Of a stretch of DNA of 64,000 bases, positions 54,209 through 64,000 are shown piece after piece. The notes under the pieces were generated by a model that searched no databases, was not told the origin of the DNA, and was given only the letters and a program-made list of their open reading frames with translations. The position numbers and the translations under genes were made by a program. Within the stretch, counting starts at the first letter, position 1, and each line of letters begins with the position of its first letter. Origin of the DNA: Ampullaceana balthica (taxonomy: Eukaryota > Mollusca > Gastropoda > Lymnaeidae); NCBI GenBank assembly GCA_944989445.1, contig CALYLW010001395.1, positions 62,001 to 126,000 of the forward strand, given 5' to 3'.

Positions 54209-56095
54209 CAATGTTCTCTTTAATCTGCGCGGCTGGGCGGTAGCGCAGCTATTTGGTAGATGCCGCGCAGCAGTTTTGAATACCGCGCAGCTAATTTTGA
54301 TAAGGGAAAAATAGAATTTCTTCGCCTTTGCCAGAAAATTTAGTAGCGACTTTATTTCTTATTCTACCTGGGACTCAGCCGCAGCTTTTGTTAAAATTTT
54401 ATTAAGAAAACAAGTTTAAATGTCAAGAATGTATCTCCCATCTCTCACACATAGTAAACATACTTTAACAACATCATTCAACTCATTCGTCTAACGCTAA
54501 TACAGGAAAAATATCGAACACTCCCCTAAATAAATAAAAATAAGTGACATTGGTGATAAACCTTGAAGCAGAACAAAGACTTTGATATCACTCACCGACT
54601 ACTTAAAACAAAGACTTTGATGTAAAGAACAAGACGGGGTGATGTTTTAATTAAAATTAATGTTTAAAAATGATTTACAAACATACGACGTATATGTATG
54701 TTCCAAGCATGTGTGAAATATGGCAATCTACAGAATGCCTAGGCAATGTATATAATGCCTGATGGTTTCAGGCAAAGTATGAAATTGTAAAAACTTTGCA
54801 TACTTTTCCTAGACATTCCATAGTGTCCTATAGTAACATTGGTACAGAGTATAGAATGGTATAAGGCATAAGGTGTGAGCCTCCCAATCTACTATTATAT
54901 GTACTTGACTAAAAAAAACATTCAAGTAACGCTTCCAACTGATTATTGTTTGTAATCAAAACAATGGTATTTGTGTTGGGGGGACAGTGTGGTGAAAGGA
55001 GGGTTTTGAAATAACTACTCAGTTTGCCTTGGACACCTGGAGCAGGATTTATTTAGACGACACTGAGGTCAGATGACTTTCACGGCACTTTGCTTTACGA
55101 GCATTGTTGAGAAACATACAAGTACTGACTGAATACTGTAAAGAGCAGGCACGCTTGTATAATGAACCAGTCAATAAATATTGTTTAAAGAAGCTCGGAG
55201 ACCCACAGTTTCGAACTGTGCTTAGTGTCATTGATGACGTAGTTGGAGAACTTGCCGAATTAAGCAAGCTGTTACAAAGGAAAAATTTAACGACCATCGA
55301 GGCATACCAGTTTGTAAATAACCTGAGAGGACAGCACCTTGGTGAAAGTGTTCATTGTTCTGCAGAGGTTGCTAAAATGCTTTCAGGCTGTAAGAATGAA
55401 AACACGCGTCCCATCCTCAAATTCGTTGAATGTCTGTGTTTGCACTTGGACTCTCGTTTTCTTGAAAGCGACTTGATGCTATGGCGAATATTTGAGTTGT
55501 AAGCGTTAGTCGACACGTCAAATTTTAATTTTGGACAAGCAGAATTTGGTGCACTAGTTTCTAAATACAAGGCATTCTTTAAAACCATGAAGACATTTTG
55601 TGCTAGATTTCTTTCTTGGAGGGCTTATTGTGAACGTGGATTCAGCATAATGAATTCTATAAAAATAAAATCTAGAAATAGGTTGGAAGAGTTACATTTA
55701 GACTTGCTAATGAGGCTTAAATCTTGTCAGAATGATGGACATCAGATCAACCTTGACGAAGTCTATAAAAGATGGATCTCTTTGAAAGACAGACGCCAGC
55801 GTGCCCCAAGAATAGATTAGCGGCATATGGGTATGTTAGCATTTGATTGCGTTATACATGATAAATACCGCTGAACAGAAATATACATTTCTAGCTCTTG
55901 TTTATTTAATTGTAATCTACTATATTATTTTGATAAAACATTTTGTCACATAAAGTATATCGGTCCAATTGATGCATGTATTTTTGTGGGATGTCAAAAA
56001 TTTTGAACACAAAAAACAGTACACTTTTAAACTTTCCACACGAGTTTTTTTAATATATTTTGCACAACAACCGGCAGACCTTAGAGGGAACATTG
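54209..56095 (+). mobile_element. hAT transposon with broken transposase
   Basis: The left end CAATGTTCTCTTTAATCTGC and the reverse complement of the right end CAATGTTCCCTCTAAGGTCT are good inverted repeats. CTTGTGAG flanks both sides (54,201-54,208 and 56,100-56,107), with four extra bases (cttg) on the right. It contains the C-terminal part of a transposase at 55,077-55,820. Confidence 0.85.
55077..55820 (+). pseudogene. hAT transposase, C-terminal part, one nonsense codon
   Basis: A single frame of 248 codons from 55,077 to TAG at 55,818-55,820, broken only by TAA at 55,500-55,502. Upstream of 55,077 the frame is closed. The helical region includes LRNIQVLTEYCKEQA and ENTRPILKFVECLCLHLDSR. 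After the stop the C-terminal dimerisation block CERGFSIMNSIKIKSRNRLE and LHLDLLMRL is clear. The BED finger and catalytic N-terminal part are missing. The single stop suggests fairly recent inactivation. Confidence 0.8.
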
Positions 56096-56107
56096 CTTGC
56101 TTGTGAG

Positions 56108-57643
56108 GTAACTTTTAGTGTGTGCATGTCCTGGATGCCAAAGCGGCCGCTTCAGGAGCGACCTTTTGGGGGGGGGAGGCATCTGTTTGGTTCCCTTGGG
56201 GAGGGAACAGGGCGGCTGGGAGGGTTTTCAGGGAGCACCCATTAAGAGCAGTAGGCTTGGGGTGTTTGACTTACTTCCACATGTAATGTCCTTATGTTCC
56301 TAGACAGCTCATTGGGCGGATAATTTTGTTTAGCTGTTGTTTCGGTCTGCGTCAGATCGTTTAAAATCTTTAAATGTGTAAATACACATTTAAAAAAAAA
56401 TAATGGGGGGGGGGTGATTTTGCTTCTAAAGGTGTTTTCATTCTGCCTTGTTTCCTCTTGCCCTCCGACGGCCATGTGATTCTCCATCGTGGTAGTCTCA
56501 CGACGTCCATGCCGAGTAATGGCCTATGAAGGTTCATCTTCTTTAAAATGAGAGTATTGTTTACAGTATTACATAACCCGTGCCCACGGTGAGTCTTATG
56601 TAATATGATTTTGCACACAGATCTTCAAAACAAGCTAACGGCATAGATTTGGCATTTATATGACTATATATGTTTCATGGTTTAATTGCCTGGTGACATA
56701 AATAATAAGCAATGCGTGACAACCTAATGCTCTTATGAGAAAATGACTAGTCTGATTGTTTACTGGCAAGATTCATCCAGCGGGAATCGCAATAATTATT
56801 ATAATCCAAGGTCGACGTAAAAATCCCAGACAAACGTGGTTCATTTGGATAACTGTTAAGCCAGTTCTGCAGTTTAGAAACGTTTCATAAATTTAATAAT
56901 TTTAAATGAAACGGAATTTTGTATGTAATTAGTGTAAATTTATTTTAAGATACTTAAGATTAAAAATGTTTGTAACACAAGTTATTAATACTTTGTCTCA
57001 GAATATTTTAAATAACATTTTAAAAAGGTTTCTATTAAAAATGGAAGCTTCGTTTTTCTTATTTAAATTTTGTCAAGAACAGCGCGATTTTAAATGTGTC
57101 TGTACCGGTGCTTTGGGGTGCAGCGCTGACGTGCATTAACATTTTATGCACATCATATAATACAATTCAATTATATAAATAATATAAAAGCCCAAGTCAC
57201 TCACTGGCTCATTGGATGTGGAACGCTACGACGTCCTTGTTTAATCTTATATTTTAATACAAGGTGTGCATTGGGAGGTGCGCAAATTATTATAAATTAG
57301 AGATTGTCGCTGTAAAAAATATATGACGTCATTGTTCTAGCTCATATTTTAATTTTGGAATAGGGAATGATGTTAAGAAGAGTATTTGAGGATTGTTAAT
57401 TATACAATACTTTTTTGTACATTCCAGGAAGCTTAATATTTCTTATTTATCAAACAAGGATAAGTTACTTGGGCTTTTGAACAAAAAAGTTGGCGTCGTA
57501 GCTGCCCTACAAACCCTATTATAAAGTACTTTGTGTACATTTCAGAAAGTTTAATATTTCGTATTTATTAAACAAGGACAAGTTAGTTGGGCTTTTTAAA
57601 AAAGTGGGCGCTGCAGGCGCCACGGCGTCCCAGCACAACCTAG
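56108..57643 (+). mobile_element. Helitron-type non-autonomous element
   Basis: Collinear with 37,316-38,560, then continues through ttggcgtcgtagctgcccta and a gcaggcgccacggcg hairpin to cagcacaacctag|T (CTAG at 57,640-57,643). No transposase frame is present. The 5' end is not defined because of the adjacent hAT. Confidence 0.7.
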
Positions 57644-58667
57644 TCTTTTAATATAATGAAATTTTCTTGTTCCTTACAGATAAAAAAGTACATATTGGTA
57701 AATCCGTATAGTTCAAATATTTTGTAATAATTATGTTTATTTTGATAACATGTAGTAGTGTGAAGATCCTAGTTATCAATTCTAATTTTTTCATGAACAA
57801 CTCAATACAATTTGAAACTAAAACACGCACACAAAAACACACACACATAAACACATTTTAATACGATAAAATATTAATGTTCAATCTTAAAACACCCGTT
57901 TTGCTTTGGGTAAGCACAATAAAAATATAACAGTTTTTTTGCACATTTGGTCTCATTCTTCAAATTTATCTTTAGAGATATGTATACTCGATTCGCGATA
58001 TCAAGATAGCGAATGACGTACATAAATGTCTTCTTCATTAGACACGATATGCGTAGTAGAGAAAATATACAACAAGACTAATTTAAATGATGCTCTTCAG
58101 TTTGATTTTTCTGCTTCAATAACGCTTTAAAACTGCAGTGCTAGTTAACAACTTTCCGCTAAAAGTTTCGTAATTCAAATCTGCAAGTGCTAAATTTCTC
58201 TTTACTTGAATCGTGAAATGAAGATCTTTTCAAATATAATGCTGATAGATTGTTCATTTTTAACAGGAATATAGTAATATTAAAGTACTGCATGTGATCT
58301 TCCCTTAAAGTAGGGAAGAAGCACACGTAGACAGTTACTTATGTCTAAAAAAAATAAAAAATAAATAAAAATAAAAATTTTTAAAATTATTTTTTACTTT
58401 ATATTAATAATGAATCTGATTATTTTTTTTGTAATCGTGTTAGCTTATAAAGTATCATTTTTTTTAGCCATGGCTGAATATAAAAATAAACTATATACGC
58501 ATCAGCTTTCAAGTCTGTGTTATTGAAGTCACAGCGTTACTAAAATAGATCCCTTTGAAGTAGCAGCTTTTAATAAAATTTGAATATATTCTATTATATA
58601 TTTTGAAAAAAGCGTTCTTTAAAGACATTACATACGATGTTCCAGTTTTCCATTAAAGTTAAGATAA
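57644..58667. other. No gene recognised
   Basis: AT-rich. A short (CA)n-like stretch lies near 57,820-57,855. No supported frame. Confidence 0.4.
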
Positions 58668-59400
58668 TAATAATAAATTGATTATTTATATAGCGCTGTA
58701 TCCCAGTAAGGAACTGGGCTCACAGCGCTTTACATGAAAGAAATAACATACCTATAAGTATTAAATTAACTTTCATATCATAACAAACACAACAATTACA
58801 GTACATTATACATAAGCTACGTTAATCATTTACAAGAAATGTTGTTTCATTAATTTTGAAAATAAATTTTGAAAAGATGTGTCTTAAGTGCAGTCTTGAA
58901 AGACTTGGTTGTTTGAATACTACGTATGTGTAATGGTAGAGAATTCCATTGTTTGGCCGCACAAAAATAGAACGACCTTTCACCAAATGTTTTGGTGCGT
59001 GTCGTAGGAACAGAGACAACGCGTGTGTCTGCAGAAGATCGTAGCTGACGAGTGGGTGAGTAGACCGACAAACGTTCAGTAAGATACGATGGGCATGAGT
59101 CCGAAAAGAAGTTGTGACAGAGAACGGCCAGTTTGCAATCAATACGGGCTTGTATAGGCAGCCAATGAAGTGAGCGAAGAAGTGGAGTAACATGGTCATG
59201 TTTTTTTTGCCTTGAGCACCAGTCTGGCAGATGAATTTTGAACTTTCTGTAGTTTTTCAATGCATTGTTTTGGCGCACCTGACAGAAGAGAATTGCAGTA
59301 ATCCATACGAGCTAGTACAAGAGCACAGAATAGAGTTTTTGTGGCACTAACTGTTAAGTAATGACGGATTGAGCTGATCTGACGAATGGCAGATTACATT
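58668..59400 (-). mobile_element. L2-type LINE 3' end (minus)
   Basis: The minus strand encodes HYLTVSATKTLFCALVLARM, DYCNSLLSGAPKQCIEKLQK, then after a 1-base shift in an A-run HVTPLLRSLHWLPIQARIDC, a LTERLSVYSPTRQLRSSADT stretch and KQWNSLPLHIRSIQTTKSFK. These are C-terminal blocks of L2/CR1-group RT proteins. Downstream the 3' UTR forms a strong hairpin (agcgctgtatcccagt pairs with actgggctcacagcgct) and ends in an (ATT)n tail at 58,668-58,678, as L2 elements do. 5'-truncated. Confidence 0.82.
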
Positions 59401-59888
59401 AGACTACGAACTTATAACATATGTATCTTTATATTTTAAGGGATTTGTTATGAAAAAATGATAAAAACTTTATATTCTCCTGTATAGAACAGACATTTAG
59501 TTGTCAAATGTAATTCTAAAACTTATATATTTGAATGCTAATTATCATTTGCAAACATTAAGAACTAAATTTAGCTTTTGTTTCAAACATTCTAATAATA
59601 AATACAAATTAAGAAATGTGAATAGTTGCAATTTACATTTTGCAAAACAAAATATAATTTACCAACAAAATCTTATTTTTTTTAAAATAAATTTATACAA
59701 AATATGATATTGATAAGTAAAATAAATAAAAAAAACTGAAAGAACTTATCAATATTTTTGTAATGCATTAACTAGAAAGACGAATTTGTTTTTACATTAG
59801 AAAAGCCTAAAATTATCAAAACATTTTGTATTTATTTTAATGATAAAGACACAATTAATATGCACTTTTTAAATTGTTTTATTAGTTG

Positions 59889-59962
59889 TAGGGACTAGGG
59901 CTGTCAATAGTGTTGAAAAATCTTCCCGGGGTACACGTCCAAATTTTGAACGGGTACCCGGT
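59889..59962 (-). mobile_element. Terminus of a TAGGGCTGTCAA hAT element
   Basis: tagggctgtcaatagtgttg, then ttcccggggtacacg and cgggtacccgg. Same family as 21,768-23,681 and 25,369. It is cut off by the next repeat. Confidence 0.65.
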
Positions 59963-61720
59963 GTAACAGACCATATTAAACCCCTGACCAGAATATACCC
60001 CGGTATAATCTGGCCTAGGCCAGAATATACCCCGGGTGGTTAAACTGGCCTAGGCCAGAAGATACACCTCCAGGCCAGAATATATCCCTATTTGACAACA
60101 TGAGGATATATAGTAAAAAACGAATGAATGACTATTTACACATTTTATTGGCGTTTTAAGCTTTGTTAGAGATGTGCAACTCATTTCTTAAGTAGGAAAG
60201 ATGTTTTATTTACAACAAAATTTAAAAAAAAATTAAAATAATTTCTTTTATTACGATGTCTGGTAGGACGGCAACGTTCTATCTAAAGTTACAGTCTACA
60301 CAAGTTTAGATCTATGAGTAATTTACCACCTCGCGAACGCAATACGCTAAAAATAGCACCATTTTTGGCTTTCATTACCTAGTTTCTAAACCGTTCGACA
60401 CAGGGTAAAAACGAAAGTACCTAAAAGTAGTATGACAACAAGGCTACTATAATGAGACAGCATTCTTGTATTTCTACGTGGGGTTAGAGTGTTCAGTGGT
60501 TGCTGCTGTGTCGGATTCTATGTGTTGTGCCTCGATGATTGCTTAGTTATCGTTGGGACTCAATCAATTTGTTGTCATTTATGCTGTGCAGGTGGTTTAG
60601 CTTAATTTTCCTACATGAAAAAGTGTTCGCAACGAAGTAATATCCTACAATAAAGCAAATATACTTCAACGCGAACATGCCCTCAAAACGAACACTACTA
60701 TTTTCAAATAACACTAGAGGCCAAGAGCTAGACCCTTATTTAACTAAATTTTTCTGCAGAATAAAAGTGTTCGGTACGAAGTAAAATCCAACTTTAAACT
60801 TACTTCGTCGCGAACACCCCTTCGAAACGAACATTGCTATTAAATAGCATTGTAAAGTATAACAGCGTGGTTACTGGCCTATTTGTAAGTGATGATGCAA
60901 TACCAAACACGTGTGTTTTCCAAAGCGAACAGGAAAAGTAGTCTTAACCCGGAAATCAACTCCGTTGTTCCTAGGGACGTTGACAGCATGCATGGCGCAA
61001 GGATCAAAATGTTGACACACATTTACTCACGAAATAGTCCTTCTCGGCAAACGAAACGATAAAATGTTATTGACAACAGAACTACTTTCGACTTACGGGT
61101 GTTCGTTTTCGTGTTAGACGGAAAATAAAAATACAGAGAACGCTTTATGAAATAGTGTTCGCTACGACATAGCGTTCGCGAGGCGGTAACTTACTCTATA
61201 TGGGATCACCTTTTTTTAAAATGAAATGTTAAAGTTGACTAATTCAAGCAATACGTGAATTGATTATTTAAAAAAATAATTTAGCGCAATTTGGGACTAT
61301 AGTTTTAGCTTTTCAAACGCTTGTGAACACTTATTTCGTGGACCTCGCTTATGATTCAAATCATTATGTTTAATTATTTTGAGTATGGCAATAAAGTTTT
61401 TTAAAATTATTGAATTAAATTCCACATGAATGTTTATTTTTTCTTCGCATACATTTTAAATTTTACTGTCTACCACGGTTTAGGCCTATCTTCATTTTGT
61501 TTTTGAAATAAACATATCATGGCACCTTTACCTTTTTAAAAATCGATCTGAATATACACTGATCTGCAAACTTAGTTAAACGAATAGGACAAGACTAAAA
61601 GTTTGGGAAACATCGTTTGACTTCCCCAATGTTGTTTGTCGTATTTCCGAACCTTTATCTGTAGCTCGGTTTGCCTTTGCGGTGTCTTAAGACATTCAAA
61701 AGAAACCTTTGCTCCAGTAG
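59963..61720 (+). repeat. Dispersed repeat with ggcctaggcc motifs, related to 2985-3990
   Basis: Has three or four tandem-like ggcctaggccagaatatacc units at 59,985-60,095 (a perfect 10-bp palindrome in each full unit). The 60,130-61,560 part has two ttcg-rich, locally inverted blocks (aacgcaatacgct/agcgttcgcgaggcggtaa) and no coding frame. The final part, gtttgggaaacatcg to cgaacctttatctgtagctc, matches 3680-3730. Confidence 0.6.
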
Positions 61721-61789
61721 CGCACATCATTTTTAAATTCTTTATTTTAACTCGTGAAGTCTGCTAGATTGTTTGATTGTTTGCTTGCC

Positions 61790-61960
61790 AAAAACACTTT
61801 GGATCAATTTTAACCCACTTCCAGATATGCTAGCGAGCTGAAATTTTGCAAGCAGACTCATCCCGACGATAAAAATGATCTATCAAAATTTCAGATCGAT
61901 CGAATGCACTGTAATTAAATTTTTGTAAATGCGTATACAGTTCCCATTAAGAAAGAAAAA
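61790..61960 (+). repeat. Old copy of the TTAA element core
   Basis: Only the central conserved region is recognisable: gacccacttc-like start, gagctgaaattttgcaagca, tatcaaaatttcagatcgat and cactgtaatta. The element's ends are gone. Confidence 0.6.
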
Positions 61961-63165
61961 CTACATTATGGCCCCCGGCACCCAATGAGTAGTAAATTAA
62001 AAAAAAACCGGCCGTTAAAACATCGCGGGATTTTGTTGAACAAATTCCCGAAGTTTCATGTTTCTAGCTACTTTGGAAGTTGAAAAATTAGTGATGAGTG
62101 AAAGAAATAAATCCCTTGCGATGTAAACTTTCATAAAATAAGGCAAAAGTGTTGTTTCTACGCCTAGTTTAAACCCTTGCTATTGAACGTTTAATTTAAG
62201 TCACAGTAATAGAATCAAATTTACCTTTACTATAAGTTTGACCTGTATTCGTGGTAGTAGTGAGTATCACTGTCTATGGTAATATAAGTGTATGCTATTT
62301 ATTTTAGTTTTCGAATTTGATTACCACATACATATGTGAAAATATTTTTTAAATTAAAACAATATATTTCTTAAAGCATAACGTCAAAGTTTAGTTTATA
62401 GCAGGGATGGCTACCCCTGTAGAAAATGAGAGCCGTTTAGCATTAAACAAAATAGTTGAGAGTTGCATTGAATCACCATGAGTCATTAAGCCTTGTTTGA
62501 AAATTTCCCAGTAATCCCCGTAACATATTGTTTTCATAAATTTTCTGCGACACGCAAAGCGAACACAGGAGAGCTATATTTGGTTCTTGAGCCGCCGTTT
62601 GGCCACAGTTGTTCTATAGACAATATATACTATTGTAATACTAGGCCTAAAAATACAGTAGAAATAGCCCTATACTTATGATTTCTTAGTAAAATAATAA
62701 GATAATTCCATTTAATCTATTTTGAAATCCAAAGAATTCGTACGTTCACAAAGCTGCACTTAAGCATGTAATGACTGCACATATTTAAGGTTTGTGAACA
62801 GATGTCTCATTGAGATAACAATTTTACTTGAATGAAGACGCCGTTCCGTCTCTTGACCATTGTGAATATTTAACATTTAAACCCAATGTTGCGACACACG
62901 TTCAAAGGAAAGCTTAGTGAACAACGATGAAATTGTTGCAATTAAATAGAGTTATTAAATATATATCAAATGTAACATAATTTTAGTTACATACATATTT
63001 TTAACACATACTCTGATGCTGTTAGATAATTCTAAAATGAAAATGTCACAAAAATGTTTTGTAATTTAATCATAATCATGCAGTTATATATACATACAAA
63101 ACATAAACATACTCATATACATAATTACATACATACATGCATTCAGACATACATACATATTATAT
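61961..63165 (-). repeat. Dispersed repeat, right member of an inverted pair
   Basis: Reverse-complement partner of 51,700-52,960, about 9 kb away. Includes the MITE at about 62,404-62,616 and ends in ATAC-type sequence that passes into the terminal array. Confidence 0.75.
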
Positions 63166-64000
63166 ATACTCATACATACATACATACATACATACATACA
63201 TACATACATACATACATACATACATACATACATACATACATACATACATACATACATACATACATACATACATACATACATACATACATACATACATACA
63301 TACATACATACATACATACATACATACATACATACATACATACATACATACATACATACATACATACATACATACATACATACATACATACATACATACA
63401 TACATACATACATACATACATACATACATACATACATACATACATACATACATACATACATACATACATACATACATACATACATACATACATACATACA
63501 TACATACATACATACATACATACATACATACATACATACATACATACATACATACATACATACATACATACATACATACATACATACATACATACATACA
63601 TACATACATACATACATACATACATACATACATACATACATACATACATACATACATACATACATACATACATACATACATACATACATACATACATACA
63701 TACATACATACATACATACATACATACATACATACATACATACATACATACATACATACATACATACATACATACATACATACATACATACATACATACA
63801 TACATACATACATACATACATACATACATACATACATACATACATACATACATACATACATACATACATACATACATACATACATCACACACATACATAC
63901 ATACATACATACATACATACATACATACATACATACATACATACATACATACATACATACATACATACATACATACATACATACATACATACATACATAC
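63166..64000 (-). repeat. (TACA)n / (TATG)n microsatellite, at least 835 bp
   Basis: A nearly pure tetranucleotide array with one short catcacacac interruption near 63,882. It runs off the window end, so its true length is unknown. On the minus strand it reads TATG, like the other repeat copies. Confidence 0.98.

Overview
The window is AT-rich animal DNA. Its genes have short exons with GT/AG introns, and most of the sequence is transposable elements and simple repeats. Several things suggest a mollusc, probably a gastropod: a tandem family of coiled-coil plus C1q proteins, a small secreted VWA-domain protein, and a mix of hAT, Helitron and CR1/L2/RTE-type LINE elements with long tetranucleotide arrays. 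The species is inferred from these features and not read from a marker gene. I see no rRNA gene, no functional tRNA gene, no CRISPR array and no bacterial operon.

Layout. (1) Positions 1-33,000 hold a decaying tandem cluster of one gene family. The ancestral exon order was a short Cys-rich exon, a long coiled-coil exon, two small linker exons and a C-terminal C1q exon. Copy A (988-4900) keeps all recognisable exons and an intact C1q exon. Copy D (6719-7666) is a relic with a SINE in its linker exon. Copy B (14,140-16,051) lost its C1q exon where a LINE now sits. Copy C (27,085-32,741) lost its 5' half at a (TA)n tract but keeps a C1q exon with a single frameshift. Between the copies lie LINEs, one of them with a 638-codon uninterrupted reverse transcriptase reading frame (19,138-21,054). 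There are also nested hAT elements with clear 8-bp target duplications and a 2.7-kb simple-sequence block (29,000-31,690).

(2) Positions 33,000-42,300 are dominated by Helitron material. There are non-autonomous elements with A|TC...CTAG|T ends, a broken Rep (HUH) reading frame (about 38,890-40,713) and two minisatellites.

(3) Positions 43,027-50,297 (minus strand) carry the one convincingly intact host gene: a four-exon, 212-residue secreted single-VWA-domain protein. It has a signal peptide, complete MIDAS residues, matching splice phases, a TATA box and a poly(A) signal. Its introns hold a dimeric TTAA-flanked element, a Helitron 3' part and a decayed hAT element.

(4) Positions 50,600-64,000 are repeats: (TATG)n arrays, a pair of inverted 1.2-kb repeat copies about 9 kb apart, a complete hAT element with a broken transposase, a Helitron-like element, an L2-type LINE 3' end, and a (TACA)n array that runs off the window end.

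The C1q and VWA genes probably both encode secreted recognition or adhesion proteins, which is an inference from domain families. Nothing in the sequence shows that they work together.
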